Shown here: positions 1-13,672 of the stretch, piece after piece
Position numbering within the stretch: position 1 is the stretch's first letter
How the letters are laid out: every line of letters starts with the position of its first letter
DNA from: Pipra filicauda
Taxonomy: Eukaryota; Chordata; Aves; Passeriformes; Pipridae
Length of the DNA stretch: 64,000 bases
Direction of reading: 5' to 3'
Assembly (NCBI RefSeq): GCF_003945595.2
Contig: NW_024104761.1
Location: 360,329 to 424,328, forward strand
Notes under the pieces: generated by a model
Seen by the model: the letters and a program-made list of their open reading frames with translations, nothing else
The model's database searches: none
Told to the model about the DNA's origin: nothing
Made by a program: the position numbers and the translations under genes

Positions 1-227
1 AAACACCCCTGCTGGTTTTTGTTTGGGTCTCAGTTTGAGATGAATACTCCTGAGTTTTCTTCCTGATTTCTTTTTTCTTCCTGATTTTGTTAGATTCCAG
101 CCTGATACAGTTTGTCACCACGCTCTGCTGATGAATCATGGGGCTGCATCAATAAATCCAGTTTTATGCAGAGCTTTGGAACAGGGAGGAAGTCCTGTCT
201 TATAAGTACCTTTGAAAATAGGGAAGC

Positions 228-350
228 AGAAGTTGCCCAGAGAAGCTGTGGCTGCCCCATCCCTGGAAGTGCTCAAGGCCGGGTTGGGCTGGGCTTGGAG
301 CAACCTGGGCTAGTGGAAGGTGTCCCTGCTCATGGCAGGAGGGTGGAATT
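228..350 (+). mobile_element. CR1 LINE 3' fragment
   Basis: Begins at the TTGCCCAGAGAAGCTGTGG block and runs through the CATGGCAGG block. The terminal repeat tail is decayed. Confidence 0.85.
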
Positions 351-814
351 AGCTGGTTCCCAATTTTCAAGGTGGAAGGTGGTTTTCAACTAGATACAGT
401 TGTCCTGACTGAGCTTTGAGGTCGTTGTCTGAAAGCTGCTGTGCCTTTTGAATCCAAGGGTGCAAATACAAGAAAAGCAAGATGCTGTGCATTGTAAAAA
501 GGGGTGTTATTTGTCAGTCCACTGCCTGAAATAAAAAATATAAAGAAAAAGGAGATGGCAGTGCTTAGGGGCAAGTCTTCCTTAGGTAGCTATTAATCTT
601 CCCAAGGGAAATTTGCCAAAGCAATAATTGTAACTGCTAACACTTGAAATAGTAAAGACATTGTGTTTGTGCCTGGCAAAGGGCTGGAAAACAGATACAG
701 CAATGAGTTTTAATAGTGCAGTTCATAACTTCTGTCATGGCTTCAGGCAGGTTCACAGAGAACTCTGACAGAAGCAGCATTTTGACCATTCTGGCTTAAT
801 TTGCAGTGAGTGTC

Positions 815-1000
815 CATAGAGGTGAGGAGGCCCTGGCACAGGTTGCCCAGAGAAGCTGTGGCTGCCCCTGGATCCCTGGAAGTGTCCAAGGCCAGGTTGG
901 AGCAACCTGGGCTAGTGGGAGGTGTCCCTGCCCATGGCAGGGGGTGGAATGAGATGAGCTTTGAGGTCCCTTCCAACCCAAACCATTCTGGGATTCTGTG
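815..1000 (+). mobile_element. CR1 LINE 3' fragment
   Basis: 5'-truncated copy ending in CATTCTGGGATTCTGTG, close to the CR1 3' terminus. Confidence 0.9.
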
Positions 1001-2573
1001 CCCTGCCATCCCATTGCAAGTGCTCTGTTGGGTGGAGAACCACCCCAAAACCAGCTGATGTTTGTCTCCAGGGCTGGATTCTGCCTTTCTCCCATTTGGC
1101 CTGACTAAATAATACATGAACCAAAGCAGTGTAGATCACAAAAGCAGATATAAATGCAACACTTTTTCATATCAGACTTCCTTGCCTGTTAAGTGACCCC
1201 AAATTCTGTGCCCTCTGTTAGGGGACATGAGTCCCCTTGTCCTCGATGATTTATGCAGCACCTACAATAACAGGGCCTGTTGCTTACGGACATGTGTGCA
1301 TTCATATTTTATGTCTCTGCCTGCCCTTCATGTTTTATTTAATGAAGAGTGTAAGGAAATTGGTTACTTGGCAAAACCTGGCTTTTAGTGAGCTGAGGAG
1401 ATGCAGGTTGCCTGATTTTTTTGGACTGGCGCTGTGTCCCTCCCTGGGGGCTGTCCCACCCTTTCTCAGGAGCTTTCTAAATGTTGATCCTTCCTCGTGG
1501 CTCTTCCAGAAAGCAGAGAGAGCCCTGCTGTTGGAAACCTGTCTCCTGCACATCCCCTTCAGGAGGGTAAGAAATCCCCAAACCAGATGGGAATGTGATA
1601 TCCTTGTGCTGTCTGAGACTGTGGCTCTTCTGGGCTGAGATCAACGGTGTTCCCATTAAATCTGAGCTTACATGCTGCCATGTGTGGCATGTCTTGCTTT
1701 TCACACCAATCCAGACCAGCACAAGTTTTGAAATTAATTCCAGTCCCTGCATTGTTTCACTGATGATGTGAAATAAGACCTAGAATGAGACTCTTTTTGT
1801 CAGTGCTGTTGTGGTGCCACGTAGGGTGAGCTGCATATTTCATCAGGATATCTGCCAGTACTTTTATCCCCTCACCCACATGAAATATTTGTGAATTTAG
1901 GTTATTTTCAGACCCAGTGAAAAGGTTTTTAAATGCCTGAGGATAGATAATTTCTATTTCTTTTTAAAAGAGAACTTCATGTGTGTGTATGTTCTGTGCA
2001 ATCTCTGGTAGCCCCACCCTTACCCCTAAAACCCACATTACCAAAAAAAAAAAAGACCTCAACAAACCCCAAACTCAGACTTCTGTGACTGTTTAATATC
2101 TTCTGGTGTGAACTTTATAGTATTTGATCTTCTTGTTTCCAGAATAGTACTTTCATTTTTCCCATCAGTAGTCATTTCAGACAGCTCTGTTACTTGCAGG
2201 AGCAACACTGGCATTTTTGGAGGACTCATAATGAATTTTCATGATCTTTCTACATGGAAGATTTAATTTTTTAGGGCCTCTTATTAAAATGTCGTATTTT
2301 CTCGGATTTAGAAGATCTTGGAGACGTTCTTAGGATTTACCTGTAAAATGCTTGTCAGAGCACTGCTCAAGGATAGTCCTGTAGAGCAAGTCTGACCACA
2401 GAATGAGTAGGTAAAGCAGCAGCTATGGCAAGTTGGCCTTATTTGTTTGGTACTCCTAAAATATCCTGGTTACTGATGTACTCAGGAGGCCTACATATGT
2501 TTCCCAGATCTTGAGGGAATGCTGTGTAGTCATGGAGCCTGTCAGGAGTGACTGGATGGGGTCTTACCAGCTC

Positions 2574-2795
2574 ACAGAATCCCAGAATGGTTTGGGCTGG
2601 AAGGGACCTCAAAGCTCATCCCATTCCAACCCCTGCCATGGGCAGGGACACCTTCCACTAGCCCAGGTTGCTCCAAGCCCCATCCAACCTGACCTTGGGC
2701 ACTTCCAGGGATCCAGGGGCAGCCACAGCTTCCCTGGGCAACCTGTGCCAGGGCCTCCCCCCCTCACAGGGAAGGATTTCTTCCCAAAATCCAAT
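2574..2795 (-). mobile_element. CR1 LINE 3' fragment
   Basis: Reverse-oriented copy. It starts with the complement of the tail (CAGAATCCCAGAATGG) and extends to the GAAGGATTTCTTCCC block. Confidence 0.9.
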
Positions 2796-4317
2796 CTAAA
2801 TGCCCAAATGGCTTTCTGGGGTGCTGTAACATCCAAACCCCTCCTGCTCGGAGGAGCCTTTGCCCAGCAGAAACATCAGCGGAATTGTCATTCCCATCTT
2901 TTGTTTGCTTACACGGGTACACAGCAGGGATAATTCATCCTGCTGGACATCCCTTGGGAACATGTCTCCTGAGTATTTAGCTACGGGAAGGGCTTATTCC
3001 CAGCGAGCCTCCTGCATCTCGCTGCTGAAGGGCGATGTAAAGGAGCATCGCGCTCTCCTGCGTGGCTGCTGCTTCCTTATCTACTTTGCCTTTCCCCTTT
3101 TAGCTTCAGCCTCAGCAGCTTTATCCAATTCTCTTGCCATCTCCCATCCTTCCCCACCAGTCAGCAGAGCCATGACTTCATGGCCAGCACTGATCCATCT
3201 GGGAGAGGAGGCAGGTCAGCGTTGGGCTATTTTCGAGCGGCACCTCATCGGCGTCCCTGCCTTGCTCTCCTTAATACCCTGCTAATCTGAGCTTCACCCA
3301 TCTGCTTGCAGAAAGCTACGTGACTGCAGATTTAAATCTTTCCTCCTCTCTATCCCTCTCTTCTGGTTCACACTTAACAGCCACAAATAATGAGAAATAC
3401 TTAAGCCACATGCCTCTTGAGCTGGTTGGTCATGCGGTGCTTCTGCCACACAAGGGACGGAGGTTTATTTGTTTGGGTTCCTCTTTCTGTGGCTGGAAGG
3501 AGAACTGTGCCACTGGGTTCCTGCAGTTCTCTCTGCTGTAACAGGCACCTCCTTATTGCAGTTAACTGTTTGTGTAACAGCAGCCATGAAACCCAGCCTT
3601 GTTTTTGCAGGCAGGAGCTCAGCAATCATCCCAAAGCGACAGGCACCCCTTAGTCAATTAAATGGTTAATTCCCATGTCGACTTCCCAGGCTGGAATGCT
3701 GATTTTTTAAAATTGTTTTTCCAAGGCTGGAAGTGGCTTCTCAATCTCTAAGCCAACTGAAATTATCTAAGCAGTTGGAGGTGTTTGCAGTGAGCAGCGT
3801 GTGGCTGGTTCCCTGCAGGGAGCTGCGCTTGTTACGTGCTCCATAAAGGACCCGTGGCCGTGGACACTTCCATGGGGTGGATCAAGGGAATGACATGAGG
3901 TGCTACAAGCTGTAAATTCCTCCTGCCTAATGTGCAGCTTAATGAAGGGAAGCACAGATTCTGAGGAGTGCATCAGCCAGTTTGTAGTGTAACGCTCGGT
4001 TTGCCTTCCTTTAGTTAAAAGAAGATGTTCAGACTGGTAAGTGAAGTTTGCTGGAGGCTGTGCCCTCATGCTGTGTCAGCTGGACATCCCTCTATCCCTT
4101 CTGTGGCAGGAGAAGAGGTATTGCATGACCAACTGTCTCAGGAGGCATCTGATTTAAGTATTTTTAATTATTTCTGGTTGTGAAGGGTGAACAAACTGCT
4201 GCCTGAGCTTTGCTCTGCGTTTGGAGTCGCTTTGCAGCAGTTTTCTGGGCTGTGGGAAGGAGTGGATGACAGCATTCCCTGGGGGGGGTGTTGTAAGGGG
4301 AAATACTGTTCTTGTTT

Positions 4318-4568
4318 AAAGTTGACAGAGGGCAGGGTTAGATGGGATAGTGGGAAGAAATTCTTCCCTGGGAGGGTGGTGAGGCCCTGGCACAGGTTGC
4401 CCAGAGAAGCTGTGGCTGCCCCTGGATCCCTGGAAGTGTCCAAGGCCAGGTTGGATGGGGCTTGGAGCAACCTGGGCTAGTGGGAGGTGTCCCTGCTCAT
4501 GGCAGGGGGTGGAATAAGATGAGCTTTAAGGTCCCTTCCAACCCAAACCATTCTGTGATTGTGATTCT
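4318..4568 (+). mobile_element. CR1 LINE 3' fragment
   Basis: Runs from the TAGATGGGATAGTGGGAAG block to the CATTCTGTGATTGTGATTCT tail. Confidence 0.9.
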
Positions 4569-7500
4569 ATCTTTAACTGTAGCTTAAATTCCGTGGCGTG
4601 AGCACCAGCTGGTCGGACTTACCCAGTACCTGCAGCTGAGATTCTCTTGTTTGGCTGGAATTGCAGGTTACTTTCTGAACTGATTTGATTGATGTGTTCA
4701 AATCCTACCAGTTCAGCATGTGACTCTGTTACACAGCCAGCCAGTCTTTCATGTTCAGCGTGCCAGCTAGTGGAGGCCCTGCCTGCAGGAGAAGGGATGG
4801 CTGAGAGCCCCCGTGCCGGAGATTGTCCCTGGGATCCTAACTGGGTGGCTGATGGACATCTCCATAAAGATCTTGGGACAGTGTGACACAGACACATCTC
4901 CTATGCCTCGAGTGTGTCACTAGAAAAAAAATTTAGAGGTAATTGGGTGTGTCTGCAGGAGGAACTTACTTCTGAGGCTTTGAAGTGGTTATTGAAATAT
5001 TCATAATTTCCAGAACAGTTAGATAGCAAGATCAGAGTTTCTTGTCTTTCCTTATTTCTCCTTATTTGTGAGTGTAATTGATCATAACGTTGAGCTGAGA
5101 GGAATGTTAAAAACATATTTTGCAGACTTTGAACACACTGGAAATGACTTCAAGTGATTCTGCTCGTGGCTTGTGTCACCCATACCTGGTAATACACACG
5201 GTCAGTGTGGAACCAAGCACGTTTCCCGTGTTGTTTTGTGATCTTAGAGTATGTATCAATTAAAAATGTTAGGAATGCCTCATGTTTCAGGGAGAACACT
5301 TGTGTGTATCTGTTCCTTGGTGGTGCAGTGCCCAGTTGTTGTCAGCAGCAAGATTTAAGCAGGATTTGCTGGTGTCACAGGCTCATCGGTGGCGGGGACG
5401 TCACATCTGACGTAGATGGGGAGCAGCTGAGTGGGAATAGTCAGTGGCTCTATAATCTGGGGCCTGATACAGAGATAAAACTACTTGTCAGCACTGGGGG
5501 AAGGAATATCTTGGGTTTCTGGAGTCCAAATTCTGAAATTTGGAGCTTGTGGCAGCATCAAAGCGTCGCCTTCGGCGGCGGCATCAGCAGTCCCAAAACA
5601 CCAGGCTACAACCACAAAGTTACCTATAAAAGGCAAAAAAAGGGGACCTTAGAGTAGGGAGCAGAGTTGTTTGGCCTTCTCCTTCTGGCCCTCTTGCTGT
5701 CGAGGAAGGAGCTCCTGGATGGCTGCACTGGGGAGGGGGAGGGTTCGTGTCTCCAGCCGCGGTGGATTTTGCTGGAGCGCGTTTTTGCCGTCGGGGCCAA
5801 CGGTGGCAGATCTCCAGTGCAAACACAGGGATTTGGCACCCGTGTGATGGGGAGGAAGGAAGGTGGCTGGAGTTTGGCAAAGTGAGGGGATTTTTCCCCG
5901 CTTGGAGCATTAACCACAGAAGGGAAGATGCCAGGGCAGCCCATCTGCATTGTCAGGAGGTCTGGCTCGAGTCAGACGAATTCCCATCGTGTGGATTGTA
6001 CGCCTGTAATGTGTTGGCAGTCGAAGTTGTTTGGGGTTGGTTTTCTTTTTTCGCTTTTTCTGTCCTTTCCTGGGTTTCTAATTTTTCTAGACCAGCTCTG
6101 CAATAAGAGTCTTCCTCTCCTTCATGCAGATGTATTTCAGAGACATATTTGATTTACAGTACAACTCTGAAGAGGTTATTGCTGGAGAGAGGAGGACTGT
6201 TCAATGCTCAAAAATTTGGACTATTTGCACCAGAAATAATCTTGACTATTTGTGATGTGCCTTTCAAACCAGGCTCACTGTGTGTTACGTGAAGCTAAAT
6301 TAATAAAGACAAACACAGGGTTTGTTTTGTTTTCCAAGAGGAACAGCATTGAACATGAATAATATTGATGGTCTTTTGGGTGGGTTTATGAATAGTAACA
6401 GCTGAAATGCAGAGGACAGCATCATGCATGAGGATCTATAGATATTTATATTACAGTTCTTGAGGCTTGGAGTCTTTTTGATCTGGGTCTGATGTGTTGG
6501 GCTTCAAAAGTAGGGTATTTGAAATAAAATATTTATATTGCTAATGAAATATGGAAATATTATTCTAGGCTGAGATTCATAGTGTGTAAACTTAGTTTTC
6601 TTCTCCTTTACTTGTAACTCTGGGAAAGACTGTTTGGAGGAAGCAACTGTTGTGGTCTGGCTACTGCCTAATACATATCCAGTAACAAACCCAAATTTTA
6701 AAAACTATGACAAATATTTGATTTAAACCTTCAGTGAGGCTCTGTTTTCGCTGTGGTTTCTGCCAGCTTTCCTTTTCCTAGTCTGCATGGCTGGCTTGGA
6801 AAATTATGCTGGAGTCTGCATTTTAGAGCCATGTTACCATCAGTCACAAGACTCTTCTCAGTTTCCTTGAGCGTAACTTCCCTTCCTGTTTCCATTACTT
6901 TTTTTTATTTTAAATTTGTGCTACCACTTACATTCCCAGAGGTTCACCACAAATATGACTTTCTAACAATAAACAACTTCCAGGTAGTCACTGTAGGTAA
7001 AAAAACCTCAGAAAACCCCCCCAAGCACCTGCACCGAGTTAAAATACGGAACACGTCGCAGACATATAATCTCTCCTTATTTTCCTGTTTCCATCCTGTA
7101 GCGGGAAAAAAACCCTGCTTTTTCTGCCCTTTTTTTTTTTTTTTGAGCTTAATTTGTTTTCCTTTGGAGATCTCTTGCTGTTTGTGTATAAATGTAAGGA
7201 GGTTTGGGTAGTCTCGAGAGGAAGGCAAATACCGCTCCGTGCTCTTCAGTAACGGCGTTAGCTCGGAGGTTGCACGAGGACACGGGGCTCTGTTTCCAGC
7301 TCTTCCCTATCTCTGGCTGACCCAGATCCTCAGGCATCACACGGATGTGTGTTTGGCTGTGTTGGAGACGGCGGCCAAAGCTTGCTGCTGCCTGAGCACG
7401 GAGCCCGGGAACGCTCAGGGTTGCTCCAGTCCAGGACCCAGACGGGCAAGGTTTGAGCGCGGCGCGAGTGGTGGTGCCCGAGGGGGGTTTTCTTTGTGAC

Positions 7501-7579
7501 CAGGAGGGTGAGGGGAGGTTGATCTTGCTGTAGAAAGCTGCTGGAGAGAAAAAAATCCTGGTGTCTAAGCAGATTACTC

Positions 7580-7795
7580 AAAATCAGAGTGGTTTGGGTT
7601 GGAAGGAACCTTGGAGTTCTCATCCCACCCCCTGCCATGGGCAGGGACACCTCCCACTAGCCCAGGTTGCTCCAAGCCCCGTCCAACCTGGCCTTGGACA
7701 CTTCCAGGGATCCAGGGGCAGCCACAGCTTCTCTGGGCAACCTGTGCCAGGGCCTCCCCACCCTCACAGGGAAGATTTTTCCTCATGTCCCATCT
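7580..7795 (-). mobile_element. CR1 LINE 3' fragment
   Basis: Reverse-oriented copy with the GGTTTGGGTTGGAAGG start and the CCATGGGCAGGGACACC block. Confidence 0.9.
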
Positions 7796-8346
7796 TGCCT
7801 CATGTTTAAGGATTTGTGATGGTCTGTTAATATTTTCACGCACCCCTTTGCGTTTGGGGGCGGAATGTGGAAGGTGGGTTTCTTGTTGCAGCTGTTGAAA
7901 AATAAGCTGGTATCGGTCCCACTTGTGCTGCAGGTGATAAATTACTTCAGGATTGAGCCATTAGGATTGTGGAATGGAGTACAGGAGGAGATGAGTGCTT
8001 GGGTTACCCCTGCCCTGGGCAGAAAGGCCATGGCTGTGCCCCTGGGTGCCGGCATGGGCTCTGGGCCTGGTGCCTGGCTCTCTCTCCCCCATTTGAGGAG
8101 ACTTCCCAGTGTGAAATAATTGTTTGGAACTTAAACTGGAGGCGGGCCCTGCCCTCCCCACCCCATCCTTTCCATCCCCATATCACTGGAAGCAGGATTT
8201 CCGTACTATGAAAACAAAAGCCCTGCTTAGCAACTGCTCCTGGTTGGGTGAAGCCTCCTATGAGTGTTTGCTGGTTTCCATCACTACTTCCAACCACAAG
8301 GAGAAAGGGAGAGGAAGAAGGCTGAGCAGAGATATGTAGGGCTTCC

Positions 8347-8458
8347 AATCATAGAATCACAGAATGGTTTGGGTTGGAAGAACCTTAGAGATCATGTCAT
8401 TCCAACCCCTTCCATGGGTAGGGACACCTTCCACCAGACCAGGTAACTCCAAGCTCCA
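8347..8458 (-). mobile_element. CR1 LINE 3' end, short
   Basis: Reverse-oriented terminal fragment beginning AATCATAGAATCACAGAATG. Confidence 0.88.
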
Positions 8459-10048
8459 GTGGGGCAAAGGGGCAGAACCACCTCCCTCGAATTCCTGAAG
8501 AAGCAAAGGGATGAGGCTTCATCAGGTTTGGAGGAAGAAGGGGTCTGGATCACCATGCACATCCCCGTAGACACTTCTGTGATGGAAATACTCCCTGGTG
8601 GTGGTTCCCATCTGGAGATGAGCTGTTTGGTTATTCAAATGTGCTACAAGTCCTCTTATTTTTAAATCCTCGCTGCTGAACTCTGGGCTTGGGTTATGAG
8701 CTGTTAAACCGAGATCTCGGCCCGTGAGTGGATTTTTCTTTTTATTAAATTAGGATAGGAAATACATGCTGAGAGTTCTTTTCCTTCTTGGTATAAAGTA
8801 ATTTGGAAAAAAATGGGCTGCTCGGGGATTTATGTAGTATACAGGCAGGGTTGGTTTTTTTTTTCTCTCTGAAGCTACATAAGTAGCTGCTCAGGGTATG
8901 TGGGTGTTGCTTTGCATATTGATCCCAGCCTCTCTTTTCGTAGTAGTAACTCCACTTGCTCTGACTTGGTGTCCTCAGGACAATGTTTTCCATCTGGGGA
9001 TGACCTTGGTAACCTTTCCTGGAGCTCTGTGTGACTCACGAGCCCACCTGTGCTTCGATTTTATACTTACAGCTGTTATATATTTGCATGTGTTTGTATT
9101 TACAGTACGAAATCAGCTTTCCTGGCACGCTTTAGAGTGCCAGCAGTCCCTTGTAAGGGGTGATTGATCCTGGTTTGGTGGCAAGGCTGCCCTGGAGAGA
9201 GGGAAACATTGCTTGAGAGCTCATTAGTGCTGTCCAGCACATAATTTGCGGCAGGCATCGCCCTTTCCTCACACACTGGTGTGCAGAGGTGCTTGTCCAG
9301 GACAGGACGTCCAGTTATTGAGGTGTCAGTGTTATTGTTGGTGATGATAAAATGCCTGTAGGGGAGGTGACTGTAGCAGTGACTCAGACCCTGCTGTTAC
9401 AGTTTTTGTGCTGTAAAAAGGCAGGACAAGAGCCCCTGTGTAACTCCTGCTCACCAGTGGGGTTGGGGAATTCCCTCGTGGGTTGGTTTATAAAGCATTA
9501 AGTCCTCCAATCCTTACAGCACTTGGATTTCTCCTGGTTATTTGTGTGCACCTGTAATCAGTGTAAATCTCAGGGTCTGTTTTCCAAACACAAAAGGTCA
9601 CTGTTGTGTCTCCCATCTGTGCCTATCCCTGGACCTTGCTCATTTGAACTCTGTTGTTCGCTGGTGGTGGGATCATCTCAACTTTCCTGGGGTGTTTGGG
9701 AAGGGCACTCAGGGTTGCAAGTGAAACACACCCACTGCCTCTGGAAGGACTGGAAAATCTCCCTGGCTCCTGGTGAGGAGCTGCTGAAATGGCTGAGGAT
9801 TTTACTGATTTCTATAGTGACTGTTGCCTTGGCAGCAAAGCTTAGAGAGTAAAAGGAAGGCGTGATTTGATTTGGGAGGACTTTGGTTCTCTTCAGTCGA
9901 GTTTCAAAGTGTTTAAGGAGGAGTTTGGAGGTGGGCAGACTGGTTTTGGGGGTCTTTTTTTTGCTGCTGAATGTGTTTTTCTCTTATCAGTGTTAATTGC
10001 AAGACTTAATGCTTTTTGCTTGCAAGAACACCCCAAACCTGGGTCTTG

Positions 10049-10386
10049 TTCTCAGCCCCTTCCAGGGCCTAAAGGGGCTCCAGGAGGGCTGGAGAGGGGC
10101 TGGGACAAGGGATGGAGAGACAGGACAAAGGGGAATGGCTTCCCAGTGCCAGAGGGCAGGGATAGATGGGATACTGGGTAAGAATTGTTCCCTGTGAGGG
10201 TGGGGAGGCCCTGCACAGGTTGCCCAGAGAAACTGTGGCTGCCCCTGGATCCCTGGGAGTGTCCAAGGCCAGGTTGGAGGGACTTGGAGCAACCTGGGCT
10301 AGTGGGAGGTGTCCCTGCCCATGGCAGAGGGGTGGAACAAGATGATGTCTAAGGTCCCTTCCAACCCAAACCATTCCATGATTCTA
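10049..10386 (+). mobile_element. CR1 LINE 3' fragment
   Basis: Starts at CAGCCCCTTCCAGGGCCTAA and ends CCATTCCATGATTCTA. One of the longer copies here. Confidence 0.9.
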
Positions 10387-11682
10387 AGTGTGGAGGTGTA
10401 ACCAGCTGATGACTTTGTGGCTCATTATCTCACCCTTTAACCAATGAGTTGGTCGCTCCCACACTCAGCCCTTGTGCCCAACAGCACCTCTGCAAAGCAG
10501 TGCAAAAGAGAACAGGTCTTCCAAGGTTGTGTATAGTTAGTGCCCTCTCAAATCCTTGTTCCAGCTGCCGTGGTCACGGGGTTAGAACCACAGACGTGCA
10601 GATTGAAGTGGTGGTGGCAATTACTCCTGGTGGTTTGAGTTAGCACTTGAGTGTTTGCTGGGAACAGGGGGGGGAAAAGGTCATGTAAACAGGAGGAGGT
10701 GGGGCCTGGAGCCCTTGATGAGGTTGTTTCATCCTGCTGGGTCTTGTGCCGGGTATTTTGAGATACCGGTTTTACACGGCATCATTATCATAGTGCAGTT
10801 GGCATTATTGTGGTAATCACATTGTTATTTATAATTCCTTAATGAAGCAGCTCTGCTGCAGATGGAGGGAGTGTTTCAGTGACCTGGCCCAGCTTAAAGA
10901 GCTCATGTCAGAGCTGGGGAGGCTTGTGTGTGCCCATCCTTGTAGGATGGAGCTGAGCCCGTGGATGTGGCCTGGCAGCAGCCGATGCTGGTCCTCACCT
11001 TTTGTGGAGAGGATGAGACCTTTTGTGGCAACAGGGGGGTCAGTGAGGGTTGTTAGTCTCCTGTACAGTTTCTGCAAACCTTACCTGATCAAGCTGTCAC
11101 AGATACACCATAGGGAACAAGGAATTTTTAATGTGACAAGCTGGAAGGTGTTCGTAAAGAAGCTTTTTCGCCTGTTCCTCCTCCATTAGACAGGCTGTGA
11201 AACAGAGGCTTGAGTGGTAGGTGATGTTAGAAATTCTAGTTGGTTTTCCTCATTTTAACTCTCAATGAAAACAACTCCGTGGCCTGTGTCTGTGTATTGT
11301 CTTTCCTCTGAGCCTTCCTCCCGTGAGTATCAGTTACTCTGCTTTTACAAAAGGTGCTTGATAGTGATTTACACGCTGGTGGTGTGAGAGCAGCGGGCTG
11401 GGATTGCACCTGGCTCGTGCTCCCAGAAATGTCAGCCCTGAGGACTGAAATTTTTGCTCAGTAGCTCCTTGGTGAACCCCTCACCATCCTCTTCCATCCA
11501 TCCAGCACGAGGTGGGCTTGGATGTCTGTGCCTCTGCCTGTGTGATGGGATTTCTTGTTTTTAAGACTCTTAGGAGATAGATTTATGTTTCATAATCCAT
11601 GAAGTTACAGAAGTTGGAGTCAAGCAGTCTTTATTCTTTGTGTGGTACCTAAAATAGCATCGCTGGTGGTGAGTTTAAAGCA

Positions 11683-11805
11683 CAGTCCCCAAGTGCCACA
11701 TCCACACATCTTTTAATGCCACCAGGGCTGGTGACACCACCAGGGCTGGACAAGCCTTTCAGTGAAGACATTTTTCCTACTGTCCAGTCCAAACCTTTCC
11801 TGCCT
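11683..11805 (-). mobile_element. CR1 LINE fragment, degenerate
   Basis: Resembles the reverse complement of another CR1 subfamily in the GTGCCACATCCACACATCTT and GTGAAGACATTTTTCCTA blocks. The terminal tail is missing. Confidence 0.6.
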
Positions 11806-13524
11806 GTTGAGATGTAGTTTGAAGGTTGGCTACAGGCTCCTAAGCAGTGATGAATGGAGCCCTTGGCCCTGTATCTTTGGGATTGTGAGTCCTTAAGAAT
11901 GTCGTCAGGGAGTGGGCAGAAAGCCGGTTTGTTGGGAGGATAATGGTTCAGGGCTTGCCTGGAAACTGGGATTCAGTCACTCCAGTGTTTGAAGTTGAAA
12001 AGGTTTAATGTTGCCCCCCCTCGTGGTGTACACAGGGTGCTCTGACAGCCCAAGCCAGGCTGGGTTTGTAACACAGAACTTGGAGAGGCAGCGGTGGAGC
12101 CGTGGAACAGCATGAGAAACTGAGGCCCTGCTGCAGACTAGGAGCCCAGGTGTTGTAACAGCATTAAAAAATAAATAACTTAGGTTTTAACAGCATAGTA
12201 AGGCATCATCCTTGGAAACAAGAAGCCTGTGGAGAAGTCTGTTAGGATTAGTTGGGAATTTTTGTGCCCTGGGATACCTCAAGTACAGTGAGCACACAGA
12301 GATGGGCACAGTGGAGAGCTGAGCTGCTCTCCTTCAGTGCCAGCCTTGTAGGAGCTTCTAATGTGGGTTACCATGCATAATTCAGTCCTATTTCCATGTT
12401 CAGAGCTCTGTAACTAAATACTGATTTGCTAAACACAACTTGAATAATGAAGCAATCTGTGGCTGAAAGCCTTCTTGGTACTGAGGGGAAAAAAGGAAAG
12501 AAAATAGAGCTGCATCTTCCCTTCTGTTTTAAAACAACACAGATATTCACAAGGTGGAAGAGTCATAGTCATCTCCATCCCTGGTTTGCTCCACGGATTT
12601 AAATATGTCCCAGCAAGGGAGAGGTGCCCTATTCAAAGTACTGCCAGTCCTTCCTCTAGAGCTCTTTTCTTTTCTCAACCATCATGGTTCATTCCAGGGA
12701 AAAACAGATTGAAAACTGCACCCTGTGTTTCCTGCTGAGTTCAGAGGCAACAGGTCAAAAAACACATTGGTGTGCAGTGTGGTCATGTTTGTACAGGAGT
12801 AAAGCTCTGTATCTGTTCTGAACCACCTCACCTCCAATCTTGCCAGTAGAGTAAATTATTTTGGTTTTTTCAGTCGCAGCTTTGCTCCCTGCAATGAAAC
12901 ACAAACACTTGGTAGCCTGTAAGAGGCTAAAAATATTCTTGAAGCTGATAAAGGCTCGATGTGACTTTTCAAAATACATTTTTTTTCCCCATGCTGTTAC
13001 TTTCTTTCTCACACGTGGTCTGTGGGATGGCAGGTTGGAGACAGGGGGTTCACTGGTCTCTTCTCTTTGCTCTGGGGAGGACCAGTTTTTGTTGGTTGGT
13101 TGAATAAATGTCTCAGACGTGGGGGTTTGCTGGTGGTGGTCACTGCCTCTTTTACTGCTTGTGCCTCAAAAATTCAGGAAGTAACATCTGTTTTCCTGTA
13201 CCTTTTGTATTGGAAGTGACCAGCTTTTCTAAGCTATTTTTGTAATTCACTGGGTGCAGAAGTTTCTTACCTAGTTCGTCTTTTCTTTTAAAGTTTTATT
13301 TTCCTCCTGGTTCCTTTTTTTAGCTGATAGAAAACAATTCTTTGAATTGTAGCACTATACCATGGAAACAGTAAAATCTACCTCAAAGAGCTGCTAAACA
13401 CCTGCAAACCTAAATGCTTTATTTTTGGGCTAATCTGTTTGGACACTGATTTTCCTGCTGGTGTTTTGGCCCAGAGAGTAGATCCTTGCATCATTTTTGG
13501 GTGTGGGTGACCTGGTACATTAGA

Positions 13525-13672
13525 TGTGGCACCTGGAAGTGTTCAAGGCCAGGTTGGACAGGGCTTGGAGCAAACCTGGTCTAGGGGAAGGTGTCCCTGC
13601 CCATGGCAGTGGGTGGGAATGAGATGGTCTCTAAGGTCCTTTCCAGCCCAAACCATTCTGGGATTTTGTGGT
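13525..13672 (+). mobile_element. CR1 LINE 3' end
   Basis: From GGCACCTGGAAGTGTTCAAG to CATTCTGGGATTTTGTG. Lies about 440 bases upstream of the SGMS1 ATG exon. Confidence 0.88.

Noticed and set aside
2574..2933. Open frames of 80-140 codons recurring in several places (also at 7561, 19047, 33015 and 45577)
   Set aside because: They translate CR1 3' ends, which are non-coding. The shared CHGQGHLPLAQVAPS-type peptide is a repeat signature.
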